This document shows, piece after piece, positions 53,491 through 63,967 of a stretch of 64,000 nucleotides of DNA (positions are counted from its first letter, which is position 1; each line of letters opens with the position of its first letter). The position numbers and the translations under genes were made by a program. Below the pieces are notes generated by a model, which made no database searches, was not told where the DNA came from, and worked only from the letters and a program-made list of their open reading frames with translations. This DNA is from CAYZMS01 sp964479625. Lineage in GTDB: Bacteria > Bacteroidota > Bacteroidia > Chitinophagales > Saprospiraceae. The DNA lies in assembly GCA_964479625.1 (NCBI GenBank), contig CAYZMS010000007.1, positions 97,909 through 161,908 of the forward strand. Reading direction: 5' to 3'.

Positions 53491-54339
53491 TTATGGAAAA
53501 ATGCTACCGGCCAGCGACATACTTTCCAGAAAGGCCTCCCGGTCCAGGCCAGTGGGAGTGTTCTCCTCTTCGAAAAAAGAAAGCAGGTTTTCGGTGGGCA
53601 TATTCCCGGTGAGGTCATCCTTGGCCATGGGACAACCTCCGTAGCCGCGGATAGCGCCATCAAAGCGGCGACAGCCGTTGGCCCAGGCGGTAGCGACTTT
53701 TTCCCTCCAGGTGGAGGGGGTGGTATGAAAATGAGCACCTATCTCCAGATCGGGATAACTGGCAGACAAGCTACTGAACAGGTATTCAATGCTGGTCGGA
53801 TTGGCAACTCCAATGGTATCAGAAAGCTGGAAAATTCGAATGCCTATAGCCCGCAGGCGCTCTACCCATTCCTGAACGATCGCTACATTCCAGGGGTCAC
53901 CGTAGGGATTGCCAAACCCCATCGAAATATAGAGTACAACTTCTTTTTTGGAACGCTCGCTTATATCCTGAATATCCTGCACCCGGTCTAAGGACTCTTC
54001 TATGGTGGCGTTTGTATTACGGAGCTGAAAAGTCTCAGAAATGGAAAAGGGATAGCCCAGATAGCTGATTTCCTCAAAGCAACTGGCATCATCGGCTCCC
54101 CTTCGATTGGCTACAATGGCGAGTAGTTTGGAGGAATGTTCCGTTAATTCCAGGCGAGACAACACATCCGCCGTATCTTTCATCTGCGGGATGGCCTTGG
54201 GCGAAACAAAGCTCCCAAAATCAATGGTATCGAACCCAACTTTCAATAATTGGTTGATATATTCAGCCTTGCGCCCGGTAGGAATGAATGACTTTATGCC
54301 CTGCATGGCATCCCGAGGACATTCAATGATCTTTAGCAT
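53491..54339 (-). CDS. Hydroxymethylglutaryl-CoA lyase-like enzyme
   Basis: The 282-residue TIM-barrel protein belongs to the DRE-TIM aldolase family. IIECPRDAMQGIKSFIPTG replaces the usual PRDGLQ start, AHFHTTPSTWREKVATAWAN holds the metal-binding HxH, and GYGGCPMAKDDLTGNMPTE matches the HMG-CoA lyase active-site loop with its Cys. It should cleave HMG-CoA or a related acyl-CoA. The variant start motif leaves the exact substrate open. Confidence 0.88.
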   Translation of the reverse strand: MLKIIECPRDAMQGIKSFIPTGRKAEYINQLLKVGFDTIDFGSFVSPKAIPQMKDTADVLSRLELTEHSSKLLAIVANRRGADDASCFEEISYLGYPFSISETFQLRNTNATIEESLDRVQDIQDISERSKKEVVLYISMGFGNPYGDPWNVAIVQEWVERLRAIGIRIFQLSDTIGVANPTSIEYLFSSLSASYPDLEIGAHFHTTPSTWREKVATAWANGCRRFDGAIRGYGGCPMAKDDLTGNMPTENLLSFFEEENTPTGLDREAFLESMSLAGSIFP

Positions 54340-54380
54340 GTATGGCTTAGGGTCTTAATAAATAAATCAATCAACGAAAC

Positions 54381-54593
54381 ATGAATAAAAACAAAGCATT
54401 ATTCACCCTGGTTGGGTTTCTGTTACTAATAATCGGTTTTTCCGCCCTTGTTTTGAGTTTAGTCGGCGTTCAGTTCAGCTTTCTTACCTGGATGGACCGC
54501 CCCGGCCTTTTATTCGGCTTTGTCATACGCCTGCTCTTTATCCTGGCTGGCTTCGTGATCGTTTACCTGGCTCAAACGCCTAAAGAAGTTTGA
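54381..54593 (+). CDS. Small membrane protein
   Basis: The 70-residue product has two membrane helices (about 8-30 and 46-64) joined by a QFSFLTWMDRPG loop. I have no family for it, though two-helix proteins of this size are common in Bacteroidota. It is divergent from the HMG-CoA lyase-like gene and convergent with the giant gene that follows. Confidence 0.6.
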   Translation: MNKNKALFTLVGFLLLIIGFSALVLSLVGVQFSFLTWMDRPGLLFGFVIRLLFILAGFVIVYLAQTPKEV

Positions 54594-54667
54594 TACGCCT
54601 GGGAAGCAGGCGCATCCACAGCAAGGGGGGGGGTAAATCCAGCAGTATCAATACGAGCGAAGCGAAC

Positions 54668-57600
54668 TTACTCCAGTTTTACCATTTTTCTGCTGGCCTG
54701 GTGCTCCCCTGAGGTCAGGGTATAGAAAAGCACCCCTGCCGGCAGGTGATAAGCGGGAATATTTATTTCATGAGCGCCTTTTTCAAGGGTGTAGGATTGT
54801 TCGAATATCAGGTTGCCATCAGCCTGATAGATCCGCAGCAGAGTTGGCCCGCTTTCGGGCAATTCAAACCGAATCCGGGTAGCCTCTCGGAAAGGATTGG
54901 GAATGTTGGGCAACAAACGGAACCGACTTTCCTCCATACTGGACAAAGCGTTACTGGCTTTCAGACAAACCCCCCTTAAACGGCCATTAACGTCATAAGC
55001 TTCGGCTGGTATCCCCCTGGAACTGATGTTCAGGAAATCTAACACCCGGCCACCAGAACGAGCCCGTACCCGCAAGCGGAATAAGGTCCCCACCGGTGCC
55101 CGTTCATCGACCCGGTACCAATTGGTTCTGAGCTGGTGCTGTTCTGGAAGGTGATGCAACTGATCTTCCGTAGCGGTAACAGGCGTCCAATCCAATATTT
55201 CCAGGCCGTAGGGATCGTACTCCAGCGCAAATTGGTAACCCTCCAAGGAAGCTGGTTCTTCTAGCAAAAAGCGGAGTTCGTACACTTCTCCTTTGCGCAT
55301 ATCCACATCCTCCGTTAGTATCCCGGCAGGATTGGAAAAAGCGCGTTCCTGGCCTGCTCCGCCCAGGTTGGTTTGGGAGGAGTTGTTAACATCTCCAACC
55401 TTCAGCCCAATGAAGTTCGCTTCGAAGAAGGTTCCGTCCAGATTATTCAGACTAAACACCTCTGGGAAAGATTCCTCCCAGGGGTTGTTCGGATTGGTGA
55501 ACGAATGGGCATCTATAATAAACCGCCAGGAAGGCAGGGGAAAAGCCGATTCCCTGCCTAGGATCAACTTCTGGATCAGGATCATATCCAGGGTGGTGAC
55601 CGATCCAGAGCCATTGACATCCGCTGCGATCATTCGATAAGGCGTTTCCAGCAATTTCCGTCCCAGGATGTGTTTACGGATCAGTATTAAGTCGAAAGTG
55701 GTCACACCGTTCAGATAATCGCCATCGTAACCCGGGGTAACGGAATAGTCTCCACCCTCTTCCAGGTTGTCGAAGCGATAAAACCCATCAAATTCGGTAA
55801 ATACCATATTATCCGTATTCTCTCCACTGAGCAATACCTGAACGTTTTGGATATCCTGCCCCTCTTCGTTGAAAACGAAGCCTTCAATGGTCCCTTTAGG
55901 CAAGGGATCACAGGAGCGGCCACTCGACTGCACATCCAATACAACAGAACACAGCTCGTAGTTTGGTCCGCCCAGACTTCCATCCGGTTGAACCGCCTCC
56001 GGATTGTAAGCCGCATCCCAGAAGTAGATATCCACCGGGACAAAGCCCTCATCAGCACAGGTCAAATACAAGGTATCCTGTCCGGGGCGTCCGGGCTCTC
56101 CCTGTCGCACAATGGAAACCTCTACCGGACCGCTGCAATCAGCAGGTAAATTACCTTTTACAAAACTCTCCGCCGTAACAAAACCGACCGCAAGGTCCTC
56201 CACCCCATCCTGATCGATATCCGTACTGTCTTGGGCAGGCCCCAGCACCACCGTCAATTCGGTAATACAGTTTACCGTAGAAGCTTTACAATCCACCACT
56301 TCAAAAGGCAAAACGGCTACCGAAGTATTTCCGCAACCATCGCTGACCTCCACGAAAAACTGCCGGGAACTAAGACCATACCTCCCGGAAATAAAAAACT
56401 CCGGATAGGTACCGCTGAGCACCTCCTTCGGCAGTTCCAGGTCACCGGACCCATTCCCATCACTATCTTCGAAAACCCGAATCTGTAAATCGTTTGGAGT
56501 ACATTCTTCCGTAATCTGGAACGGCACCCTGACCGGCCCTTCGCAGGAGGCGCCCTCAGTACAAAAGGCCTCTATGGCCAACGGAGTAATTCGCGGACGT
56601 TCGTCGTCCACTACTTCGATCAATTGCGTATACTCCCAGCGACCGATAGAGCTTAGGGTGTTCGTTTGCAGGCTTCCCCGCCAATAGCCAGCCGGGTTAC
56701 TTTGCCCGTTGCAGGTGGTTCCTCGTTCACCGGCTGCCGGGTTGTTGTTAGTGGGGTCGGGATCGCGATCCAGGTACACCACACCGTCTTCATCTACGAT
56801 CAGCCAGAGGTCCTCCTCGCCGGCATCCCCATCACAATCCAGATCACGGCCAAGAACGACTGCGGGCGAAAATCCGTCGTATTCACATTCATTTAAAATG
56901 GTATAGGTACGTTCAATAAACTGACATTGTTGGCCGGAGAACTGGATCAGGCGATCCTCCACATTGACCAATAGCTGGTCGCATCCTTCTGAGAACAACT
57001 CCAGGGTATCGGCCATTTGAGTGCCGCAACTGGCCACGGCATCCTTCGGGAATTTGATCGAATAATCGAATACCGGCCGGATCGTGATCGTTTGCTGGCA
57101 GGAAGCAGATGATACATTGTCGTGAATATCTACCCCCTGGAATCGGCGGGTTAGACTACCAAAACCACAATCGTCCAACTGGACCAGAGGGGGCAGTTCT
57201 TCCCAACTCCCCTCGCAATTGTCCTGAACAGTAGGCGTACCAAAGCTTGCTTGCAGGTAGTCGGTATCCTGGGGGTCGAAATCCGAAGGAAGGTCATTAC
57301 AGTCCACGGCCACATTGGGCGGAGCTTGGCAGGCCGGTGCCAGTCGATCGTCCACCCGGACCCGGGTGATACAGGTATTTTTGTTGCCGCTTTGGTCTTC
57401 GGCCTGTATTTCGACCGTGATCAGCCGGTCTACGTCACAACAGTTAAAGCTCACAAAATTCCCGTATTCCGAGTATTCCGCTTGTCCACTGGAAGAGCAG
57501 GCTCCGGGTATGAGCCTCCTGACCTGTAAACGCAGGAAATTGTCATCGCAATTATCCCGGCTGCCTTCATCGATATCGCCAGCCGAGATCTGGCCCGTAC

Positions 57601-60600
57601 CTCCCGTGCCGATAGAGACCGATAGGTCATCATCGCATAAAACGGTTGGGATAACCAGGTCGGCCACCTCAAAGGGGCAGGTATCCCGGGTGGTCAATCC
57701 ACAATCATCGGTTACGGTATAAACAAAGAAATGATTTCCCAGGGGCACCTCCCGGGCAACGCCGTTTTGGATAACCACCTGCAGAGGTTCGAATACCTCG
57801 TCGAAACCGCCCGTTTCCGGGTTAAAGCGGAAATTGAACGTATAGATTTCTTTTTGTATGCTAACTTCCGAACAATCTTCGATCTCCGGATCGGGAATGG
57901 GCACGTCCGCCGTACAGGAGAAGGCATTTACACTATATACCAGTTCCCCGTCGGGTATTCCGTTTCCGTTAAGGTCGAGTTGCGGACAACTCAAAAGCGG
58001 GGCTTCGAAATCTCCGAAATCAATGGTCTGGGTATCCCGCAGCACCACATTGCCACAAAAATCAATAGCTTCCCAAATACGCCGCAGCCGATATCGGTTG
58101 TCGCAACGCGGCAGGCGGCTATCGGTATAATTACTGATCCAATGGCAGATACTGGTGTTGTCGGCTATATCCACCCGGTCGCCATAAGCATTCAATGCAA
58201 AAGGGTAACCGGAAATAGAGGGAGAGACATTCCCGTTTTCATCAATAGCAGGAGGCGCCTGATTGCAATCTACCGCGATCAGAGTATCCTTGGGGAAAAA
58301 GATCTCCTCCGGCCGGTAAAAGTAAATGAATTGTGAGCAGATCGTCGTATTGCCAAAGACATCCTCTGCCCGAAAGGTCCGTTTGATGACCCGGGAAAAG
58401 GGTCCATCGCAATCGTCTCCGGGCTGGAGCACATCCTGGAAGGTCAATTCAGTAGCTGTACAGTTATCCACCACTTCCGGCACTCCGGTAAACAAGGGAC
58501 TTTTTGGATCAATGGTGGCAGGATTATTAAAAATCGAATCGAAATCGGTACACAAATAGCGATCGGTAATATCTTCCGGACAATCCTCCAGTCGAGGTCC
58601 ACTATTATCCCTTAAAGTGATCTGTCCCGAACAGGAGCGCGGCGGGTTGGAAGGAAGGTGTCGAACGATCACCCGAAGGGTTTGTCCGGCATAGGATCCC
58701 GGCACAGGATTAGCAACGGGCCGGTTAAAATCATCGCGCAAAAAGACCTCATAATCATCATAGCAACCAAAATCACCGGCCAGGATCATCTCCGGAGTGA
58801 TCAAAATCTCGCAATTCGAATTCACGGAGGTATTAGTGAAGGAAATACAGGCCAGGGCCGGGGAGGTCTCCTGTACCCTTACCTCCTTTTGTACCGTTAC
58901 AGAACAACCGGTATTCAAAGGATCGGCCAAAGCAGCAGGGCTGCCGGCATCAAAGGTATAGCTCACCGTATGCGTACCCAGCCCCAGAGCCATGGGGTCA
59001 AAAACGGTGGCTTCCTGACCGTTTATTTTGAAACTTCCACTACCGCTTACGCCTGCCCCTCCTTCTCCCTTCAGGGCGATCGGGTCGGTGAATAAGCAGA
59101 TAGGGCCGTCCAGATCTAAAATTTCAGGCTCGGGATAATAGCAGGTATTACGTATGGAAAGTACCTCCGAATACAAGGGAGACCGGACCTGCATTTGGTA
59201 TCCTTCTCCCGACCTGTGCACTCCCGTCAGCACATACACACTACTATCTGCATTGATAGCGACTTCTCGGAAGGGTGTTCCCTTAGGTATAGGTAAGAGC
59301 GTATTCGGATCCAATAGGTCGGTATTCGCCACCAGCCACAATTGATCCTTAAGAGCGGGGCCGACCACTATCTCCTCATCAAAGGTACCATCTCCACGGC
59401 AGGTGCAGGGATCACCTATTTCCGGGCCATTATTGTTCCCGATCCTTGGTAGCGGACAAGCCTCTGAGGCCCGAATACCAAGCACAGTTTCGCAACTTGC
59501 CTGAAGCCCTGCTTCATCCCTTATGGTCATGCTGAGGGTTTGGAAGCCCACGTTCGAACAATCAAAAACGGATCGACTTAATTCGAAAGAAGCGATCGAA
59601 CAATTATCAGAGCTTCCCCGATCCAGCAAGTTCGAGTCCAGAACGATCTGCCCGCTGGGGTCCAAAGTCACCAACAAACTGTCTGTACAGCGGGCCTCGG
59701 GCGCGGTTTGGTCTTCTACAGTGATCTCGAAGGTACAGGTACTTACCAGCCCGGATGCATCCTCTATCTCCCAACGTACCCTTGTAGTCCCTACCTCAAA
59801 TACTGCTCCAAGTAAGCTACTACTATCCGGACTTAGATAATCATGCTCTATTCGAACGATGGTACAATTATCGAACAGCTCCCCGGGGTCGAGTTGGTTG
59901 TCTGGAACGACATATTCGCAATCGGCTTCCCCATCCTGTGCTACTTCGAACCATTGGTCTCCCGAACAACTAAAAGACGGGGCTAATCCATCCATTACTG
60001 TAACAATGGCCCCACAAATGGCAGTGTTCTCATCTGGATCGGTTACACTGTATTCCACTATATTTTCTCCAAGGTCTGCACAACTAAAAACGGTACGGCT
60101 AAGTTCCCGTAACTCCAGCGAACAATTATCCGTACTTCCGGCGTCTATGTCCTCCACGCTTAGTACGGCACTACCGGCCTCGTTTAAGGTCAGGGTAGCA
60201 TTCTGGCAGCGTACCTGCGGCCGGGTCGAATCGGCTATGGTTACCGTGGCTGTGCAGGTAGTCGCATTGCCGGAAGGGTCGGTTGCGGTCAATTCGACCT
60301 TATTTGGCCCCAGATCAGCGCAGTTAAAGATCGAACGGTCTAAGCGGCAATCCAGGGACCCGCAATTTTCCATGCCACTGGCCAGAAGGAGATTGGGGGT
60401 CAAAATAGCCTGGGCGTTGGCGCCCACCTCCAATAAAACGTCCTGGCAAACGAGCTCGGGGGGAAGGGTGTCCAAAACAGTAAGGCGGGTGGTACATACA
60501 GCTGTCAACCCCTGTGGGTCTTCAATAGTAAGGGTCACTATATTTTCCCCAAGCTCCTCGCAGGTAAAGCTATCACGACTTAGTTTTCGGGTCCGCAGGA

Positions 60601-63082
60601 TACCACAATTTTCCACGAAATCCTTCAATACCATGGCCGGGTTCAGGCGAGCCAAGCCGGAATCCGGTAAATAAAGGGAAAGCGTTTCCCGACAGACTGC
60701 CTGGGGAGGAGTGGTATCCCGTACCGTGACCTGGGCATAACAGGTATCTGAAATACCAGAGGCGTCCGTCACTAATAAGCCTACCGGGATGGTTTTTCCA
60801 GCATCCTGGCAAACAAAGCGTTTGCGCTCTGCCAGCACACTGGCCGGGGCACCGCAGTTGTCCCCGGAACCGGCATTCAAATCAGCAGTAAGGAGCTCCG
60901 CTTTCCCGCCCTGATCGAGGTAGACCACAATATCCTTGCAACGGGCCTGCGGCGGGATGGTATCGCGCACACTCACCCGGGCCGTACAGGTATCTCTGTT
61001 ACCAGAAGCATCCGTCCCGCTTAACACTACCGTTTGAACGCCCTGGGCCAGGCAACCGAAGGCGGTTTCGTCCAGTTCGAGTACGAGGCCGGTCGGGCAG
61101 TTGTCGAAACTGCCCATGTCCACCATGGCCACCGTCAAGTCAGCCCCGCCGGTCTCATTCAGGTAAACGATGGTATCCCGGCAGGCAAGGGTGGGAACAA
61201 TAGTATCCCGGACCAGGACCGTCGCCAGGCATTCATCGGCATTGCCGCTCTCGTCTTCTACCAGGAGGCGGACCGATTGAGTGTCTACCTCTTCACAGGT
61301 GAAAGCGGTTTGGTCAACCGAAAGACTAATTACTGCACAATTATCCGAACTACCGTTGTCTACTTGTTGAGGACTGAGCTGTGCCATGCCATTCCCATCC
61401 AGATAAATGGTGGCGGTACGACAGCGAGCTACCGGAGCAAGGGTATCCCCTACGGTCACCAAGGCGCTGCAGGTATCACTAAGTCCGGCATTATCACTCA
61501 CGATCAATTCTACAGCTACCGGGCCAAGGTCTGCACAATCCAGGCCAGACCGGGAAATATTTCTAAAAAGCCCATTCTGGCTACAGTTATCCGTACTTCC
61601 GCCATCCAGTGCAGCGGGAGTTAAATTGGCAAGCCCTTGCTGATCGAGAAAAACAGTAGGCTGGGCACAAATGGCAGAGGGAGGCACCGTATCCAAGGCC
61701 GTCACCCGAGCCGTACAACTATCCACATTGCCAAGGGTATCGAAAACGTAGAGGGTGACCATTTCTCCCTCCACAGCGGTACAATTAAAAGTGGTTTTAT
61801 TGAGTTCGAAGGCAAGGGCGGAAGTACAATTATCAAAACTACCGTTATCAATCGCCTCCTGCGATAGTTCTGCCAGGCCATTGCCATCCAGGTAGATCAT
61901 CGCTTCCCGGCAGACCGGTGTAGGAGGCAAGCTATCCAGGATGGTGACCTGAGCCGTGCAACTGTCCTGGTTATTCCAGATATCCAGGGCGAACAGCCTC
62001 ACACTTTGGGTGCCCAGGTCGTTACAGGTGAAATTGGTTTGACTAACACTGAGGTCCGAAAGGGCGCAGTTATCGTAGCTGTTCGAATCCAGCATGGCTG
62101 GGCTCAGGTTTGCCTGCCCGCCCAGATCCAGAAAAAGCTGGGTATCCCGGCAAAAGACCAGGGGCGGCAGGGTATCTAGAACATTGAGGTTGACCTGGCA
62201 GGTATCGGCATTGCCGGCGGCGTCGCGGGCAAAAAGGGCCAATTGCTGCTTTCCTCCATCAGCGCAGCTAAAGCCGGTTTGCTCCGGGAAGAATTCGACA
62301 ATGCCGCAGTTATCGAAACTGCTGTCCGGTAATTCGAAGGCAAAATTGACAAAGCCAAGACTATCCAGGTAAAGAGTGTAATCTGGACAGAGCAGCTGGG
62401 GGGCTAATGTATCTATTACCTGCACCACAAAGGTACAGGTGTCTGTATGCCCGGCGCTGTCCCGGGCGATCAACTGAAGCGTCTTGTATCCAAGGTCGTC
62501 ACAGTCCAGCAGGGTCTGGCTAAGGTAAATAGAGTCGAGCCCACCGCAGGTGTCCAGGCTCCCCAGGTCAAAATCTTCCACACTGAGGTCGAATCCGCCC
62601 TGCTCATCCAGGTAAAGGAGCACCGTATCCGTTCGGCAAAGGGCCACGGGTGGTGCAGTGTCCCGGACGGAAAAGCTCACCCCCGAACTGATATCGAAGC
62701 ATCCTTCAGGATCAGGCTCCACCAGAAAGATACGCTCTCCGACAGTCGGTGGGGCCACAGGGGGATGTGCCAGGGAGTAATTATAACTATACAGGCGATA
62801 ATCCCCAAAAGGCAGGTCGACGAAAGCCGTATCGACTTTTGGCTCCCGCAGGAGAGTCCCTGAAGTATTGGTCAACAAAAATTTGGTCTGGTATTCGAGT
62901 TCAGTTGCCTGCCCTTCTGCCAACAACCGGACGGTATCCTGAGGGCAAAAAACCGACTGGGGCAACATCACGATGCCGGCAGCGCAACCGGTTTGCGACT
63001 GGCCACTTTGCCAACTTATCGACAAAATAGCAAGTGGTAACAAAAGCCGCAGCAACGGCCTAAAGGGCAAAAATCCTTTCAT
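54668..63082 (-). CDS. Giant secreted repeat protein with dockerin-like region and T9SS type A sorting domain
   Basis: The 2804-residue protein has a signal peptide (to about residue 28). About thirteen ~80-residue HYR/Ig-like repeats follow, each with D-xPP-x-CR, L-D-x-x-G-x-A, a DNC and a Cys-DLG block, together with a longer region of further beta domains. Near 2480-2580 there is a carboxypeptidase-regulatory-like domain, then a dockerin-like pair (DVNGSGSVTTLDMILIQKLI, and GLKVGDVNNSSQTN), then a cohesin-like domain. The end (LLPNIPNPFREATRIRFELP ... ASRKMVKL) is the type A CTD. It should be exported by the T9SS and attached to the surface. No enzyme domain is visible. Confidence 0.92.
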   Translation of the reverse strand: MKGFLPFRPLLRLLLPLAILSISWQSGQSQTGCAAGIVMLPQSVFCPQDTVRLLAEGQATELEYQTKFLLTNTSGTLLREPKVDTAFVDLPFGDYRLYSYNYSLAHPPVAPPTVGERIFLVEPDPEGCFDISSGVSFSVRDTAPPVALCRTDTVLLYLDEQGGFDLSVEDFDLGSLDTCGGLDSIYLSQTLLDCDDLGYKTLQLIARDSAGHTDTCTFVVQVIDTLAPQLLCPDYTLYLDSLGFVNFAFELPDSSFDNCGIVEFFPEQTGFSCADGGKQQLALFARDAAGNADTCQVNLNVLDTLPPLVFCRDTQLFLDLGGQANLSPAMLDSNSYDNCALSDLSVSQTNFTCNDLGTQSVRLFALDIWNNQDSCTAQVTILDSLPPTPVCREAMIYLDGNGLAELSQEAIDNGSFDNCTSALAFELNKTTFNCTAVEGEMVTLYVFDTLGNVDSCTARVTALDTVPPSAICAQPTVFLDQQGLANLTPAALDGGSTDNCSQNGLFRNISRSGLDCADLGPVAVELIVSDNAGLSDTCSALVTVGDTLAPVARCRTATIYLDGNGMAQLSPQQVDNGSSDNCAVISLSVDQTAFTCEEVDTQSVRLLVEDESGNADECLATVLVRDTIVPTLACRDTIVYLNETGGADLTVAMVDMGSFDNCPTGLVLELDETAFGCLAQGVQTVVLSGTDASGNRDTCTARVSVRDTIPPQARCKDIVVYLDQGGKAELLTADLNAGSGDNCGAPASVLAERKRFVCQDAGKTIPVGLLVTDASGISDTCYAQVTVRDTTPPQAVCRETLSLYLPDSGLARLNPAMVLKDFVENCGILRTRKLSRDSFTCEELGENIVTLTIEDPQGLTAVCTTRLTVLDTLPPELVCQDVLLEVGANAQAILTPNLLLASGMENCGSLDCRLDRSIFNCADLGPNKVELTATDPSGNATTCTATVTIADSTRPQVRCQNATLTLNEAGSAVLSVEDIDAGSTDNCSLELRELSRTVFSCADLGENIVEYSVTDPDENTAICGAIVTVMDGLAPSFSCSGDQWFEVAQDGEADCEYVVPDNQLDPGELFDNCTIVRIEHDYLSPDSSSLLGAVFEVGTTRVRWEIEDASGLVSTCTFEITVEDQTAPEARCTDSLLVTLDPSGQIVLDSNLLDRGSSDNCSIASFELSRSVFDCSNVGFQTLSMTIRDEAGLQASCETVLGIRASEACPLPRIGNNNGPEIGDPCTCRGDGTFDEEIVVGPALKDQLWLVANTDLLDPNTLLPIPKGTPFREVAINADSSVYVLTGVHRSGEGYQMQVRSPLYSEVLSIRNTCYYPEPEILDLDGPICLFTDPIALKGEGGAGVSGSGSFKINGQEATVFDPMALGLGTHTVSYTFDAGSPAALADPLNTGCSVTVQKEVRVQETSPALACISFTNTSVNSNCEILITPEMILAGDFGCYDDYEVFLRDDFNRPVANPVPGSYAGQTLRVIVRHLPSNPPRSCSGQITLRDNSGPRLEDCPEDITDRYLCTDFDSIFNNPATIDPKSPLFTGVPEVVDNCTATELTFQDVLQPGDDCDGPFSRVIKRTFRAEDVFGNTTICSQFIYFYRPEEIFFPKDTLIAVDCNQAPPAIDENGNVSPSISGYPFALNAYGDRVDIADNTSICHWISNYTDSRLPRCDNRYRLRRIWEAIDFCGNVVLRDTQTIDFGDFEAPLLSCPQLDLNGNGIPDGELVYSVNAFSCTADVPIPDPEIEDCSEVSIQKEIYTFNFRFNPETGGFDEVFEPLQVVIQNGVAREVPLGNHFFVYTVTDDCGLTTRDTCPFEVADLVIPTVLCDDDLSVSIGTGGTGQISAGDIDEGSRDNCDDNFLRLQVRRLIPGACSSSGQAEYSEYGNFVSFNCCDVDRLITVEIQAEDQSGNKNTCITRVRVDDRLAPACQAPPNVAVDCNDLPSDFDPQDTDYLQASFGTPTVQDNCEGSWEELPPLVQLDDCGFGSLTRRFQGVDIHDNVSSASCQQTITIRPVFDYSIKFPKDAVASCGTQMADTLELFSEGCDQLLVNVEDRLIQFSGQQCQFIERTYTILNECEYDGFSPAVVLGRDLDCDGDAGEEDLWLIVDEDGVVYLDRDPDPTNNNPAAGERGTTCNGQSNPAGYWRGSLQTNTLSSIGRWEYTQLIEVVDDERPRITPLAIEAFCTEGASCEGPVRVPFQITEECTPNDLQIRVFEDSDGNGSGDLELPKEVLSGTYPEFFISGRYGLSSRQFFVEVSDGCGNTSVAVLPFEVVDCKASTVNCITELTVVLGPAQDSTDIDQDGVEDLAVGFVTAESFVKGNLPADCSGPVEVSIVRQGEPGRPGQDTLYLTCADEGFVPVDIYFWDAAYNPEAVQPDGSLGGPNYELCSVVLDVQSSGRSCDPLPKGTIEGFVFNEEGQDIQNVQVLLSGENTDNMVFTEFDGFYRFDNLEEGGDYSVTPGYDGDYLNGVTTFDLILIRKHILGRKLLETPYRMIAADVNGSGSVTTLDMILIQKLILGRESAFPLPSWRFIIDAHSFTNPNNPWEESFPEVFSLNNLDGTFFEANFIGLKVGDVNNSSQTNLGGAGQERAFSNPAGILTEDVDMRKGEVYELRFLLEEPASLEGYQFALEYDPYGLEILDWTPVTATEDQLHHLPEQHQLRTNWYRVDERAPVGTLFRLRVRARSGGRVLDFLNISSRGIPAEAYDVNGRLRGVCLKASNALSSMEESRFRLLPNIPNPFREATRIRFELPESGPTLLRIYQADGNLIFEQSYTLEKGAHEINIPAYHLPAGVLFYTLTSGEHQASRKMVKLE

Positions 63083-63119
63083 ACGTTCTTTTAACTCGTT
63101 TGGTCGTAGATTTCAAGGG

Positions 63120-63330
63120 CTCTGCAATAAGGTAGCTGAAGCTACCGCTCACAGTCCCGTGGGCCACTCTCTCGAGGATGGGGTAAGGTGAACCCTGGAT
63201 GAGGGTTTAAACGGTTAAAGGTAGGCTTTTGGGACAAAGGGCCCAAGCCATTGGGTGTTGTTTTAGATAGGTCGTCTGCTCAGGGGCGTCATTCCCTTAC
63301 GCAAGCGTAAAGTTACCAAACCCCTGCTCG
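63120..63330 (-). promoter_or_regulatory. Structured leader upstream of the 2804-residue gene
   Basis: The 327-bp gap between the giant gene and mogA holds several hairpins. GGTAGC/GCTACC with a TGAA tetraloop lies at 63131-63146, CCCAA/TTGGG at 63242-63255, and CAGGGG/CCCCTG (63281-63326) encloses TTACG/CGTAA (63297-63310). No coding frame fits. On the minus strand the array would lie in the 5' leader of the giant gene. It does not match the riboswitch classes I compared. Regulatory function is inferred from structure and position. Confidence 0.35.
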
Positions 63331-63409
63331 TTGACAAAGAGGAAAATTGTTAAAGTAAGGAATGGAAAGTATTAAAGGCTTAACTTTCTCTTATGGAAGC
63401 TAAGTCGAA

Positions 63410-63967
63410 TTATGCGCCGCCTTCCTTTTTTCGAATAGCCGATTGGGGTCGGAATACCTTGATCACTTCCTCATTAGCTTCCAGGTAGGGGCCCAAAATC
63501 AAATCGATACAATAGGGGATGGCCGGGAATACAGCATCCAGGCATTCGCGAATAGCTTTCGGCTTACCAGGTAAATTCACGATCAGGGTTTTATTCCTTA
63601 TCCCGGCGGTTTGTCTGGAGAGGATCGCAGTTGGCACGTACTGTAGACTTACCCGCCGCATTTGTTCCCCAAATCCCGGCAGTATTTTTTGGCAAACCTG
63701 TTCAGTGGCCTCTGAGGTCACATCGCGTACAGCGGGCCCAGTGCCTCCCGTTGTAACGATCAAACAACACCCTTGCTCATCCGCCATTTCTATCATTTTG
63801 GCGGCAATTTGATCTTGCTCATCGGGAATTACCGCATAAGCATGTTCCCACTCACTGATCAAATATTCCTTCAGAGTGGCCAAAACGGCTTTACCCGGTA
63901 TGTCCTCATAAATTCCCTTAGCAGCGCGATCCGATATGTTAATTATGCCGATCTTTGCTTTTTCCAT
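63410..63967 (-). CDS. mogA: Molybdopterin adenylyltransferase
   Basis: The 185-residue MogA/MoaB-family protein activates molybdopterin with ATP before molybdenum insertion. IGIINISDRAAKGIYEDIPG, the TTGGTGPAVRDVTSEAT core, SRQTAGIRNKTLIVNLPGKP (with Ser/Arg contacts) and the AIRECLDAVFPAIPYCIDLI end are conserved. No other molybdenum cofactor genes are in the window. The ATG is 33 bp from the window edge. Confidence 0.93.
   Translation of the reverse strand: MEKAKIGIINISDRAAKGIYEDIPGKAVLATLKEYLISEWEHAYAVIPDEQDQIAAKMIEMADEQGCCLIVTTGGTGPAVRDVTSEATEQVCQKILPGFGEQMRRVSLQYVPTAILSRQTAGIRNKTLIVNLPGKPKAIRECLDAVFPAIPYCIDLILGPYLEANEEVIKVFRPQSAIRKKEGGA

Noticed and set aside
57731..58336. Open frame of about 200 codons on the plus strand inside the 2804-residue gene, and similar ones at 59859-60674 and 61034-61624
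   Set aside because: They are antisense to an intact repeat gene, follow its period, and have no homologous features.
63120..63330. Cobalamin or c-di-GMP riboswitch
   Set aside because: The B12-box and the GEMM core motifs are missing, although strong hairpins are present.
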